From Thermoplasmata archaeon (GTDB lineage Archaea; Thermoplasmatota; Thermoplasmata; Thermoplasmatales; Thermoplasmataceae): a DNA stretch of 64,000 bases. Every line of letters starts with the position of its first letter. The stretch's first letter is position 1. Shown here piece by piece: positions 9,816 through 19,756 of this stretch. The translations under genes and the position numbers were made by a program. Under the pieces are notes generated by a model, which ran no database searches, had not been told where the DNA came from, and saw nothing but the letters and a program-made list of their open reading frames with translations. The stretch lies in assembly GCA_021810045.1 (NCBI GenBank), contig JAJZJR010000001.1, forward strand, positions 1 through 64,000, written 5' to 3'.

Positions 9816-10046
9816 TTAAAGAGTTTTCTGGAATCCCTCTTTCTTAGGGAAGAAAAGTTCATTGTCGTGCCTGGAATGAATAACATCCATCAGTGTATAT
9901 ACAGCCTTTGTTTTACCCTTTTCAACCACTTTGTATGGGGATGAGAAGTTAAAGCATAGGTTGCACTCTGTTGGAAATCCGGCATGGAAATAACACATTG
10001 AATTTTCATAGAACATGCACTGAGTCTGCAATGAACCTGAGGTCAT
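9816..10046 (-). CDS. Small Cys-rich protein coupled to AAA/TPR gene
   Basis: 76 residues with four cysteines and a histidine in the first third (C10, C18, H21, C28, C31), the last two as CNLC, which could hold a zinc ion or iron-sulfur centre. The start codon overlaps the stop of the upstream AAA/TPR gene by 4 bp (ATGA), so the two are translationally coupled and probably work together. I do not recognise a family. Confidence 0.65.
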   Translation of the reverse strand: MTSGSLQTQCMFYENSMCYFHAGFPTECNLCFNFSSPYKVVEKGKTKAVYTLMDVIHSRHDNELFFPKKEGFQKTL

Positions 10047-12610
10047 ACGGCTGGTCTCCTCTTCCCTATAATGTCACGGCACTTAAAATAATAGGAATAT
10101 GCATCCATTCCATCGTCCCTCATTATCCCCTCCGGGTGGATTCCCATGAGTATCATTACAGTGAGATGTACTGAGCTTTTGGGGCTCTTCTTCAGATCTT
10201 CTTCAGACAGTTCACGTTTACTGTACTTTAACAGGAGATCGGTTAGTTCCTTGTAAATGACTATGTCTTTTCCAATTATGAAACCGTTGCCTATGGCATC
10301 AGGAATCTTATCTTTCTCATCCCTGGCCAGATGTTCTATCACCTGTCCGAGTTTTGCCAGTGTGAGCCCGATTGAATCTCCAAGATTTTCAGCCGTCTGT
10401 TTTAATCTTGTAAACGCAGTGTGTGCTTTTTCAATATTTCCCTTTAAGCTGTAATGGATCCCCGAAAACAGGTACCAGGTTGGCAGGAAATCATCTGCCT
10501 CAGTAAAATCCATATCCATTATGGATTCGAGTTCACTCTGGAGAGTTTCGTTAATGGACGGTTGTGCAAGAATATAAAGCCCTCTTGCCAATTTTTCCTT
10601 TACCGGGTCGCCGATTGATCTGGAGATTTTTAGAAGCTCCTCGGCATATTTCACTCCGCTTGAGTAGCTCATCAGGCCGAAGGATGCCGCTACCGCGAAC
10701 CTGAAGAAAGGATATGCAAGATTGCTGTCTCCAAGCATCCTTACAAGGCCAGCTGCACCTGGGAAATATGAAAGAAATTCCTCATCCTTTCCTATATTGA
10801 AGTATATCTCGCAAAGGTTATAGGTTGCGTATGCCCGGGATACGAGTTCCCCTGATATATAGGACTTCTCAATAATCTCTGTAAGCATCGTTGCGGACTG
10901 ATCGAAGTCTCCAAGGTAGCTGTATATAATTGCTATATTGTTCAGTACCAGGAGTTCCCTGTCATAGAATTTCGAACCCTGGCATATTTTAAGGGCCTCT
11001 TCATACTCAACAAGTGCCCCTCTTAAATTGAATTTCTTGATCTTAAGAGTTCCCTGAATTGTATAGCCGTCAGCAAGTAATTCCAGAATGTTGTTTTCCC
11101 CGGCAACTTTCATAATTTCCTTTGCTGCCTTTTCTCCTTCTTCCAAATTGTTCAGAGAAGAATATCCGCTGGCTATTGTAAACCAGACAGATGCCAGGTC
11201 ATAAGGTTCAAGGTTCTCCTGCTTCAGGATGTCCCGGCACATTTCAATTGCTTCCCGGTAGTTGTCCATCCTCAGTGCAAGTTTTGCAATGCTGAGCTTT
11301 GTAAAAACGGGCTCATAATCAAGGAGACTGGGCTCATTAAATATCCTGATGGCTTCCTCCAGGTTTCCAAGATTAATTGCAGACTGCGCCGAAAGTATTG
11401 AAAGATGTGCCCGGGCTTCCTTGCTGTTTACTATCTTTGAAAGATTTTTGAAGATGTCAGGAGGGAAAGATACGTAACTCATCTTGTCGATGAATTTTCT
11501 CCAATTCTCATTAATAAGGATTTCAATGTTTTCCGGATCCTTTCGTAACTCGAACACCTTGAGTTTTGTTATAAAAGGAAGGTTTACGAAACCTGGTTGT
11601 TTCAGGAACGTCTCACTTATTATGTAGCCTCCGTTTGAATAAACCGATTTCATTATTATATCCGAAACACGGTTGTTGACGACACTGTAAATCATTTCCC
11701 TCTCAGTTACCAGACCCATTTCTTTGAGTTTTTCAAGTGCGTCCAGGACCAGACTTAGTTCAAGCTGTGCAAGACTTGAGATAAATTGCGGTGAGAGCTC
11801 TTCTGGAATGAGTGAAATGATCTCCATCACTTTTCTTTCTGAATCACTGAGATCCCTGATCGATTTGTCGAATCTGATCTCAGAGCTTGGTGGGATAGGG
11901 AAATATCTATATGTTACTTCTTCCAGTTCTCTATTTGAATTTATTATTCCTTGTTCCTCATAATATTTTAACGTATACGCAAGAGATCTCACATTCCCAT
12001 TGGTAAGACGGAAAAGTTCCTGCTTGAAGCTTGTGGGTAGATTATACCCCATATTCTTCAGGACTTCCTTTATGTCCTCGAGGTTGGTTCTTTCGTAATT
12101 TATGATCTGGATATCCGGTTCGGAACTGACCAGATTAAGGAAGCGGATTACTGAGTTACTGTCTTCAACATAATCCTCAGTTACTGTGCCAATTATGGAA
12201 AAGCCAAGCTTTGGTGCAAGTCTGGAGAGATAAATGAAAAGCTCCCTGGAATGCTGGGGCATGTTTTCCATCTGGTCTATTATAAAGAGGGTCTTTTGAG
12301 CCTTAGATTCGGTTAGGCTGGAGAAATCCTCCACAATCTGCGAAAGCGTCCTTTCCTTGAAAGACTTGTTCAACTGGTTCAGGAGTTCGTTGTAAACCTG
12401 ATACATAAGTGCTTCATTGGATGCGTACGATCTTGTTCTGTAAACCTTATACTCCTTTCTTTTTGCCTCTTCTTCCAGTTCATTGAGTATCTGGGTTTTT
12501 CCTGTACCTTCCTTTCCCAGGAATACAAAGGAACGTCCCGTAAGTTGACCGTTTTCAAGCATTTCAAAGAAATACTCGTGAGCACCTCTGTAATTGAAGA
12601 CCTTCTGCAT
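10043..12610 (-). CDS. AAA/STAND-like ATPase with C-terminal TPR array
   Basis: Large protein (855 residues from ATG 12610; 875 from ATG 12670). An N-terminal P-loop domain has Walker A GKEGTGKT about 30 residues in and Walker B TLFIIDQMEN about 75 residues later, followed by a winged-helix-like segment. From roughly residue 380 onward there are helical repeats typical of TPRs (for example AIEMCRDILK and GALVEYEEALKICQ). I favour 12610 because a TATA-like tatcatatac lies about 20 nt upstream and the conserved-looking sequence begins MQKVFNYRGAHEYF. This architecture fits signal-sensing STAND regulators; the partner is unknown. Coupled to the Cys-rich miniprotein downstream. Confidence 0.8.
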   Translation of the reverse strand: MQKVFNYRGAHEYFFEMLENGQLTGRSFVFLGKEGTGKTQILNELEEEAKRKEYKVYRTRSYASNEALMYQVYNELLNQLNKSFKERTLSQIVEDFSSLTESKAQKTLFIIDQMENMPQHSRELFIYLSRLAPKLGFSIIGTVTEDYVEDSNSVIRFLNLVSSEPDIQIINYERTNLEDIKEVLKNMGYNLPTSFKQELFRLTNGNVRSLAYTLKYYEEQGIINSNRELEEVTYRYFPIPPSSEIRFDKSIRDLSDSERKVMEIISLIPEELSPQFISSLAQLELSLVLDALEKLKEMGLVTEREMIYSVVNNRVSDIIMKSVYSNGGYIISETFLKQPGFVNLPFITKLKVFELRKDPENIEILINENWRKFIDKMSYVSFPPDIFKNLSKIVNSKEARAHLSILSAQSAINLGNLEEAIRIFNEPSLLDYEPVFTKLSIAKLALRMDNYREAIEMCRDILKQENLEPYDLASVWFTIASGYSSLNNLEEGEKAAKEIMKVAGENNILELLADGYTIQGTLKIKKFNLRGALVEYEEALKICQGSKFYDRELLVLNNIAIIYSYLGDFDQSATMLTEIIEKSYISGELVSRAYATYNLCEIYFNIGKDEEFLSYFPGAAGLVRMLGDSNLAYPFFRFAVAASFGLMSYSSGVKYAEELLKISRSIGDPVKEKLARGLYILAQPSINETLQSELESIMDMDFTEADDFLPTWYLFSGIHYSLKGNIEKAHTAFTRLKQTAENLGDSIGLTLAKLGQVIEHLARDEKDKIPDAIGNGFIIGKDIVIYKELTDLLLKYSKRELSEEDLKKSPKSSVHLTVMILMGIHPEGIMRDDGMDAYSYYFKCRDIIGKRRPAV

Positions 12611-12687
12611 TTCCAACAAAGTATATGATAGAATACTTAATAGTTGCTGGCGATTGTCAGCGCATGGCATATGGCCTTAAATGGAAA

Positions 12688-13431
12688 TTATAACCTGACT
12701 CTTTTTCCACTTATGCTTATCCTCTCTTTCCCGAATTCATCTGACTTCAGCAGGGCAGATTTTGGAAATACAGGTCCTTGAGTGCATAACTGTAAGCCGT
12801 CCATTGAGCACGAATCGCAAACCCCTATGCCACATTTCATATGTCTTTCCAGTGAGAAATCAGCATCGATTTCCTTGTCCGCAATGTAATCAAGTATAGA
12901 CTTAAGCATTAACTCCGGACCACAAATATACATCAGTGAAAATTCATCCAGATCAAGAGTTTTCAGGCCTTCTACTGCAAACCCTTTGGTTCCCATGCTC
13001 CCGTCATCGGTAACAATTGTAAGTTTTTCCTGTGAGAACCTGTCAGCGAAAAGCAGTTCCTCCTTCGTTCTTGCAGACACGACCCCGTGGGATTCCTGTG
13101 TGATGAGGGGCAACAAGCCTGCCATTCCTGAACCACCGCCTACGATGAGTGTTTTACCTTCTGTTTTCCTGAATGTGTTACCATAAGGTCCCCTGAAAAA
13201 AATCCTGTCTCCTGCTTTCAATTCTGTTATTGCTGTGCTAGTGGGGCCAAATTTCTTTACAGTTATTCCTTTGATCCTGCCCGTATGTGATAATGAGATC
13301 GGTATCTCCCCAACTCCAGGTATCCATAACATGACAAACTGTCCCGGAAGAACATCCTGGTCCCATGGGAACAATATTGAAACAGTAGTCGGCGTTTCCA
13401 TGTCTACTCTTTCAATTATGGAATGAATCAT
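12688..13431 (-). CDS. pyrK: Dihydroorotate dehydrogenase electron-transfer subunit PyrK
   Basis: 247-residue ferredoxin-reductase-type subunit that passes electrons from FMN-bound PyrD through FAD and a 2Fe-2S cluster to NAD. The nucleotide-binding GGGSGMAGLLPL, ICGPELML, and a C-terminal cluster motif with four cysteines (CGIGVCDSCSMDGLQLC) are visible. Its start overlaps the pyrD stop by 4 bp, as in a class 1B dihydroorotate dehydrogenase operon. Pyrimidine biosynthesis, cytoplasmic. Confidence 0.93.
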   Translation of the reverse strand: MIHSIIERVDMETPTTVSILFPWDQDVLPGQFVMLWIPGVGEIPISLSHTGRIKGITVKKFGPTSTAITELKAGDRIFFRGPYGNTFRKTEGKTLIVGGGSGMAGLLPLITQESHGVVSARTKEELLFADRFSQEKLTIVTDDGSMGTKGFAVEGLKTLDLDEFSLMYICGPELMLKSILDYIADKEIDADFSLERHMKCGIGVCDSCSMDGLQLCTQGPVFPKSALLKSDEFGKERISISGKRVRL

Positions 13432-14330
13432 TGTACAGCAACCCCCACCATATCGTTTATACTGGAAAATCCTTCAGATTCCATGAATGACGATAATCCT
13501 TTATTGATTTCTGAAAAAATGCCCTTGCCTCTTGAGTAAACTCCAGTGCCTATTTCAAGAGCTGTTGCACCTGCCATTATGTATTCAATTGCGTCTTCGT
13601 GGGTTTCGATTCCGCCAACGCCTATTATTGGCTTACCTGTTTCCTTTCTAATCTGGTAAACGTACCTTATACCCACATTTTTTATTGCCCGGCCTGACAA
13701 TCCGCCGTATGCATTGGAAAGTACTGGACGTCGCGCATATATATCTATGGCCATCCCCCTTACTGTGTTTATCAGTACAAATGCATCAGCTTTTTGTGCT
13801 GCTTCTGCAATTTTGAGAATATCTGTAACGTTTGGGCTTAACTTTGCCCACAAAGGTATTTTTATCTTTTTCTTAAGTTCACCAATTATCTCTTCCACCA
13901 GTTCCGGATCAGATCCTACCTCTGAACCAACCCCTAAAACGTGCGGACAGGAGAGGTTTAGTTCGAGTGCACTTGCTCCGTATTGTTCCATCTTTTTCCC
14001 TACATAGAGGAAATCGTCCGGAGTCCCGCCGAAAATGCTTCCTATAATTGGCTTTCCAGCCTGAAGTGCAATTTCAACCTCATGATCAAAGTTATCAATA
14101 CCAGGATTTGCCAGTCCAACTGCATTTAAAAGGCCACCCGGAATTTCTGCAATTATTGGTGGGCGATACCCTGTTCTCTCCACACGCCCTATTGATTTGG
14201 TTACTACTGCAGAAGCACCTGCCTCTAGGATTTTTTTCATCGTATATCCATTCTCATCGAGAATACCTGATGCCAGCATCAGGGGATTAGCCAGTCTTAT
14301 TCCTGTTATAATTGTATCAATGTTTGCCAT
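13428..14330 (-). CDS. pyrD: Dihydroorotate dehydrogenase (class 1B catalytic subunit)
   Basis: 300-residue FMN TIM-barrel enzyme oxidising dihydroorotate to orotate. ELNLSCPHV carries the catalytic Cys (C128) typical of class 1 enzymes, with lysines in VVTKSIG and WAKLSPN and the phosphate-binding end GVGGIETHEDAIEYI...GAT. Presence of pyrK in the same operon identifies the NAD-linked 1B type. Confidence 0.95.
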   Translation of the reverse strand: MANIDTIITGIRLANPLMLASGILDENGYTMKKILEAGASAVVTKSIGRVERTGYRPPIIAEIPGGLLNAVGLANPGIDNFDHEVEIALQAGKPIIGSIFGGTPDDFLYVGKKMEQYGASALELNLSCPHVLGVGSEVGSDPELVEEIIGELKKKIKIPLWAKLSPNVTDILKIAEAAQKADAFVLINTVRGMAIDIYARRPVLSNAYGGLSGRAIKNVGIRYVYQIRKETGKPIIGVGGIETHEDAIEYIMAGATALEIGTGVYSRGKGIFSEINKGLSSFMESEGFSSINDMVGVAVQ

Positions 14331-14357
14331 GCTATCTCCCGTGAACAGTATTGATGC

Positions 14358-14828
14358 TTATTCGTAAGAACGGCCGTATCTTACCATTATGGAGACCGAC
14401 TTGACTGTTTTGTCATCCAGAATCTTTTGAAGGTCTTTTTTGGTGAGTCCGGGTTCAAGATTCGGCTCTTGAAGCACTGCATGAAGACGGAAAACATATC
14501 TGTGAACCTTCCTTCTTGGAGGACATGGCCCATTGTATCCTATCCTGTTGAAATCATTAAGGCCCTGTGCCCAACCCTCGCTGGTTGTCTTCTCCTTTGG
14601 AACATTATCAGGAAGCTGCTTTACATCTGGTTTCAAGTTGTAGATTACCCAATGTATGAATGTCCCTCTCGGTGCATCCGGATCTTCTACCACGAGAATG
14701 AATGATTTTGTAGATGACGGTGGATCCGACCAAACCACCTCTGGAGAATAATCCTGACCATCGCAGGTATATTTTTGACTCATGCGTTCTCCATGCTTTG
14801 CAGATGGAAGCTCGATGTTGAATGTCAT
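14358..14828 (-). CDS. YbhB/YbcL-family PEBP protein
   Basis: 156 residues, the size of prokaryotic phosphatidylethanolamine-binding-protein homologues. The ligand-pocket motif DPDAPRGTFIHWVIYNL is present, as is GPCPPRRKVHRYVFRLHA. The role of these proteins in archaea is not settled. It lies 27 bp upstream of pyrD on the same strand. Confidence 0.88.
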   Translation of the reverse strand: MTFNIELPSAKHGERMSQKYTCDGQDYSPEVVWSDPPSSTKSFILVVEDPDAPRGTFIHWVIYNLKPDVKQLPDNVPKEKTTSEGWAQGLNDFNRIGYNGPCPPRRKVHRYVFRLHAVLQEPNLEPGLTKKDLQKILDDKTVKSVSIMVRYGRSYE

Positions 14829-14969
14829 TAAGAGTCATATGACATTGACGTTAAAAAAATATGTGAATCTTCTGTATTTTACAGAAGCATCGGGATTATG
14901 TATGAAATTATGCATGTTCAACAACAGGTGATAAATTTTAAATTGGCATGAGTGCTTAAAACCCTGAAG

Positions 14970-15467
14970 ATGAGAAAAATAGCAAGCCGTGAAGACAAAG
15001 CCGTCTCGCCAATTATTGCAACTGTACTTCTTGTTGGCATCACCGTTACTATGATTGCCACAGCATACACCCTCCTCGAGAATTATATTCCCAGTCCAAC
15101 ACCAGGTACTCCTTCTGCAAATCTTAAGGCAGTTTACAACCCACAAACAAGCAGCACTCCATTTTACAACAATTACACGGTTTACATAAATTCACTTAAC
15201 GGAAATGTATCCGTGAAGGACGTAAGCATAATGATAACGCTTTCAGACAATAAGGTACTCGACATCCCCCTTGAACAGGTCTATGCAAATTCAAATTCCC
15301 TCAATTATACCAGCAGTCTTTCAGTATCACTGCAGAGCAGTTCGGGATACCTGACAAGCACCAGTTCCCTGGATATCCATCTACACAACTCCCAAAGCAA
15401 GATAAACAGAATCTCGCTGGTAGACACTTTTACAGGTGGTTCCATCGGTACAGTCCTGATACCGTGA
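14970..15467 (+). CDS. Type IV pilin N-terminal domain protein
   Basis: About 165 residues. The N-terminus MRKIASREDKA followed by VSPIIATVLLVGITVTMIA is the archaeal pilin class III signal and helix. I start at the ATG at 14970; one six codons earlier (14952) is also possible. The body is Asn/Ser/Thr-rich with sequons and predicted beta structure. This is probably a pilin or pseudopilin exported to the cell surface, but no assembly ATPase is nearby. Confidence 0.78.
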   Translation: MRKIASREDKAVSPIIATVLLVGITVTMIATAYTLLENYIPSPTPGTPSANLKAVYNPQTSSTPFYNNYTVYINSLNGNVSVKDVSIMITLSDNKVLDIPLEQVYANSNSLNYTSSLSVSLQSSSGYLTSTSSLDIHLHNSQSKINRISLVDTFTGGSIGTVLIP

Positions 15468-15501
15468 GACTCCCAATATCTTAATTTTTTATTGTCCAGA
15501 A

Positions 15502-16098
15502 TTATTTTTGGCCGGTTGTGGTCCTTGTGATACCTTGATCAGGGATTGAGAAGAAAGCAATAGAAATTATTATCTGTGCAACAACCAGAAGCAGGAAACC
15601 TACCATTATTATGACTGTTATAGAGCCGATAAGATAGAACAGAGCACCGGTTTCAAACAGCGGGATATTCAGTCTGCGTGAAATTTCTCCGTAACTTTTG
15701 TGGATGAAGTATCCTGAAAGTATGAGCAGAAGCCAGGTAACAGCCAAGGCGGGGAGGATTAAGACGGCCAACCCTGCAAGGTTGACTGCCCCCAAATTCT
15801 GATACTGCTCCATCATAGCAGGATAGCCATTGGGGTAATTCAGTCCGAAATAATGCAGGAAGATTGCCACCACGAAAAAAGCTGCCAGTGCAACAGCTAC
15901 AATTGCAAAAACAATGGAAAGAATTGCATTTGTGAATATCTCCCGTTCACCCAGTCCAGTTGAAATTCTATGGATTGCAATGAGAATCAGCACAAAACCT
16001 GCAATTCCAAGAATCCAGCCAATAGACGGAACAAATGTGAGAATTACCAGTATAGATCCAATTCCACCATATATCCTGGCATCTGAATAAGGAGTCAT
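15502..16098 (-). CDS. DUF996-type membrane protein
   Basis: 198 residues with about five hydrophobic helices. The opening ARIYGGIGSILVILTF...GWILGIAGFVLILIAIHRIS matches my memory of the archaeal DUF996 membrane family. Function unknown. Convergent with the pilin-like gene, with 34 bp between the stops. Confidence 0.7.
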   Translation of the reverse strand: MTPYSDARIYGGIGSILVILTFVPSIGWILGIAGFVLILIAIHRISTGLGEREIFTNAILSIVFAIVAVALAAFFVVAIFLHYFGLNYPNGYPAMMEQYQNLGAVNLAGLAVLILPALAVTWLLLILSGYFIHKSYGEISRRLNIPLFETGALFYLIGSITVIIMVGFLLLVVAQIIISIAFFSIPDQGITRTTTGQK

Positions 16099-16286
16099 AA
16101 TAATCTCCTGTTTTTCAACCTGGTGATAAATATATACTTTAATCCTAATGGAAAAAATAATTTTTAGGAAACAGCACGAATATATTATCCATGATTTACA
16201 ATTTTCTACTGACTGGCCTTTTGCGGTTTTCCGGGTTGAGTGCTTTATCTGCCAACAATTTTATATATTAAATCATTTAAGTTTGG

Positions 16287-19200
16287 ATGAATATTAAAAG
16301 AGAAATATTTTCATTTAGAGACAGGGAAAAACTGGAAGGTTCCAGTGGCAGGAATGGAACATCCTGCTTCATAAGGTTTTTCTCTATTTTTCTCGTCTTC
16401 CTTATGGTGATCTCAACTATCAATATCATCACCCACACCAATTCAAGCAAGATTATATCGAACTCACTTTCCCCAAAAATCACCGGCACTACAGATGGCC
16501 TGTTCCATGTATCCGGAAATTTTGAAAATATTCCTTTTTTCCCGGCTTCAGTGTATAGTTCAGCAGGGGCCCAATACAACAAAACCATAGCAGTACTGGT
16601 GTCGTTCTCGCTGAACAACCAGCCTCAGCTTCAAAACCTCCTTTCAGGTCTGCAGGACCAGAAAAGCACCAATTACCACAATTACATAACAAGGTCCCAA
16701 TTTACCCAAGATTTTTCTGTATCTTCCGACATTTACAAGCAGGCAGGCATTTATTTCCATTCTTTTGCAGGAATTTCCGTTAAGAATTATTCTGACAGAG
16801 TTTCAATGAGGATAACAGGTCCTGCATCGCAGATTGGCAAAGCCCTAAACACAACCTTTTCGGCCATTAATGGTATATATCACGCAAATTCTGCACCAGA
16901 ATTGCCTTCAACCCTCGCAAATTATGTTTCCTTTATTTCAGGATTAAGCAATTCTGTTAAGTTGAAAAGTGCCATCATGGGAGGAGCCTTTTCCAGCATT
17001 CCATCTCATTACTCCAGCACTGTTCATGGCTACCCGGAACCTGTGAATAATGGCAGTTATCAGGAAATCTTTGGCACTGATATGCAGGTTGCATATGAAG
17101 AGCAATCACTCTTTAATGTGACATACGCCAACAGGGAGGTTATTGCAAACATTCTCTGGTCTGGACACGATTCTTCTGGCATGGGAGTTGGTGCTTTTTA
17201 CCCATACGATATTTCCACATACTTTAACGCCACTGTTCCATCATTTGAACCGAGGCCGCTTGTTTACGGTGTGCCAATCCAGGGTGCACCTGCTCCCGGG
17301 GCTTCAGCAGCTGGAGACATTACAGGGGCAAATCTGGCAAACACTGCAAGCCTGGAAATGATTGGAAGCATGGCGCCTGGGGCAAGTGTTTATGATGTTT
17401 ACGGTCCAAATGCAACCTTTGAATCTGTATATGCCGCCCTGGCTTCTGTGCTTAATCCAAATCCATCGGATTCCCCGTTAAACAATGTATCAGTGATTAA
17501 CAATCCCTGGCTAGGTCAGCAATATAACAGTTCCATGTGGTACTCATACATGGAGGAAGCAGCAGCCAGAGGTATAACTGTTATTTCCGGGAGCGGAAAC
17601 TCCGGGGATAACACGTCTGGCTCAAGCACATTGGATTCCCCGGGATCAATGGCTTATGACAACTTTGGAGTTACTGCAGTTGGGGGAACAGAAGTATCCC
17701 TTCGGGGAGATCTTATGCTCTACCATCAGCAGCCCTGGTACATGCATTATAAGAATCAGGTTGCAGGCAGCACTGGAGGAATAAGCAGTATTTACCCGGA
17801 GCCTGCCTGGCAGAGTTCAAGTTATGCAAATAATGTAATTGGTGGTAAGGGCAGAGGCGTGCCAGATATTTCGGCACTTGCAAACAATACAGCAATATTC
17901 TGGACAGATGATGGGATCAATCACGATTCCATGAACAACTACTATAATGTGCGTGGCACTGGAATTGCTTCATCTCTGGTCGCAGGGATTATCGGGGAAT
18001 CCGATGCTGTTCTTCATCACTATAATCAGAACAATGCCGGTTACCTCAACCCGTTTATCTACTCTATTGCTGAAAAACAGTTTAAACCGTATCCAAAAAA
18101 TACGTTTTCATACGGTTTCGAACCATCAGGAAATTATCTTTTTTCAACAGGAATGGCTGCGTTCTCTGATGTGGCAGGTGGGGGATATGGCTTGTATAGG
18201 GCAGTTTATCCATATAACCTGGTAACTGGATGGGGCTCCATAAACGCATATAATTTCACCAGTTTTATGCTCCATACAAACTATTCGGCGGATTCGTATG
18301 CTGCAAAAGGAGTGATCGATAATCTTGTTCTCAATGGCCTAAGAGTAACTTCATACAAGATCAACTACACTGACATGAAAAATGAAAATGTAAACACGGT
18401 TCTGAATGCATCAATCCAGCAGAATCTGTTCTTATCAAACCAGCTTAACGCACCAGTTTACTGGATACAGAACGTTATAGATTTCAAGGCCTTATCCAAC
18501 TCTGACTGGACCGTCTACTACAGCGAATGGGTGATGTTTCCATTCTACGGACAGTATTATCATGAGACATTCCAGTATAACTACCATTATCTCCAGAGAA
18601 ACGGACCAGTTCCTCACAATTATGACATGAAAACCTGGCTTGCAGGATCAGGTCATGGAGATAACCAGGTTATGTATTTCCAGTTTGACAACCTGCCAAC
18701 ACTGTCTTTACCCGTTCCTGGGGCTGCGTATATAATCACACAGCATAACTATACATATTCATGGAATGGGCAGACCTACTATAATGGGCCATATCCTGAT
18801 AATTCTTTACTTGGCGGCCTTGATCCGCAACTTGGTCTTGTTGGAGGGCCGACCCTAAGCAACGGGGAATTCGAATCCCCGACTTCCGGAACCATGAATG
18901 TGTCCTATGAGCCGATGTACAGCAACCACTACATCACACCCATAACCACAACATTCCACAATTCTACGGACCAAACTGGTGAAAGGGCCTCTAACCTTTT
19001 GTGGAGTCAGGCATCGCAGGGGCACTGGACTCTCGGGATAAAACAGAATTCGGGATTGCAGGGAGTGGAAATCTATTCGCCACAAGGTTATAATGTGACT
19101 TTCCACGAGAATGGATTACCCACTGGAAAACATTGGTTTGTTAATCTCAGTGGAGGCGCTTCCTTTGAATCAGACTCGAATTCCATTTCCTTCACTCTGC

Positions 19201-19439
19201 CCAATGGAACCTATACTGTGAATGTTACTGCACCGGGATACTATGTTGCCCATCCTTTCCATTATTCCTTTAACGTGACAGGAAATGTGACAGTTTCAAA
19301 AGCCGTTGTTTTCAATTATACGCCACCACAAAGCATACTTTCCCCATTTTTGCATAACAAGCTATACCTGCTTGCAGGTGGCGTGATCCTGATAGCAATA
19401 GCAGCTACCGTCTTTGGAGTCAGAAGGCGGAAAACCTAA
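16287..19439 (+). CDS. Sedolisin (S53)-like membrane-anchored protein, catalytic residues missing
   Basis: 1050 residues: N-terminal membrane helix near 32-48, a prodomain-like region, an S53 peptidase-like core (about 240-660), a long C-terminal beta-rich region, a domain starting NVTFHENGLPTGKHWFVNL as often seen in Thermoplasmata surface proteins, and a final anchor helix LYLLAGGVILIAIAATVFGV with basic tail. Aligned by eye to sedolisins, the catalytic Glu, Asp, oxyanion Asp and Ser fall at A351, S355, N438 and G559 (SGNSG for SGDSG; GTGIAS for GTSAS). It is probably not a peptidase by the usual mechanism. Many NxS/T sequons point to a glycosylated outer face. Confidence 0.75.
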   Translation: MNIKREIFSFRDREKLEGSSGRNGTSCFIRFFSIFLVFLMVISTINIITHTNSSKIISNSLSPKITGTTDGLFHVSGNFENIPFFPASVYSSAGAQYNKTIAVLVSFSLNNQPQLQNLLSGLQDQKSTNYHNYITRSQFTQDFSVSSDIYKQAGIYFHSFAGISVKNYSDRVSMRITGPASQIGKALNTTFSAINGIYHANSAPELPSTLANYVSFISGLSNSVKLKSAIMGGAFSSIPSHYSSTVHGYPEPVNNGSYQEIFGTDMQVAYEEQSLFNVTYANREVIANILWSGHDSSGMGVGAFYPYDISTYFNATVPSFEPRPLVYGVPIQGAPAPGASAAGDITGANLANTASLEMIGSMAPGASVYDVYGPNATFESVYAALASVLNPNPSDSPLNNVSVINNPWLGQQYNSSMWYSYMEEAAARGITVISGSGNSGDNTSGSSTLDSPGSMAYDNFGVTAVGGTEVSLRGDLMLYHQQPWYMHYKNQVAGSTGGISSIYPEPAWQSSSYANNVIGGKGRGVPDISALANNTAIFWTDDGINHDSMNNYYNVRGTGIASSLVAGIIGESDAVLHHYNQNNAGYLNPFIYSIAEKQFKPYPKNTFSYGFEPSGNYLFSTGMAAFSDVAGGGYGLYRAVYPYNLVTGWGSINAYNFTSFMLHTNYSADSYAAKGVIDNLVLNGLRVTSYKINYTDMKNENVNTVLNASIQQNLFLSNQLNAPVYWIQNVIDFKALSNSDWTVYYSEWVMFPFYGQYYHETFQYNYHYLQRNGPVPHNYDMKTWLAGSGHGDNQVMYFQFDNLPTLSLPVPGAAYIITQHNYTYSWNGQTYYNGPYPDNSLLGGLDPQLGLVGGPTLSNGEFESPTSGTMNVSYEPMYSNHYITPITTTFHNSTDQTGERASNLLWSQASQGHWTLGIKQNSGLQGVEIYSPQGYNVTFHENGLPTGKHWFVNLSGGASFESDSNSISFTLPNGTYTVNVTAPGYYVAHPFHYSFNVTGNVTVSKAVVFNYTPPQSILSPFLHNKLYLLAGGVILIAIAATVFGVRRRKT

Positions 19440-19577
19440 AGACCCAAGAGAGTGACAGCATTGTTTCATTTTTTTATGACTGGAACAACACATCCTATTT
19501 TTTCAGCTTTAAAGCCTATAATTCGTGACTGCCAGGGGTCCTGTGCAACCTTGTACAGAATCTCAACAGAAGAAGTA

Positions 19578-19652
19578 CGGGCCCGGTGGGATTCGAACCC
19601 ACGATCACCGACTTAGAAGGACGGTGCCTTATCCAGACTAGGCCACGGGCCC
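19578..19652 (-). tRNA. tRNA-Arg (anticodon TCT)
   Basis: Minus-strand cloverleaf: acceptor GGGCCCG/CGGGCCC, T arm GTGGG/CCCAC with TTCGAAT loop, anticodon loop CTTCTAA (plus-strand 19613-19619) giving TCT. One T-T mismatch in the anticodon stem. No intron or encoded CCA. Confidence 0.94.
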
Positions 19653-19756
19653 GTTCGCTTTAACGTTGCAAAGGACTTTAAGGTTTCGCTGAATTTGAAC
19701 TGAAAAACCATATCAGGCCTCATTGAGTTTAATAACAAATTTGTACTGTGTACAAC

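Noticed and set aside
19440-19577. Possible extra gene between the sedolisin-like gene and tRNA-Arg
   Set aside because: Only short frames with no start signal.
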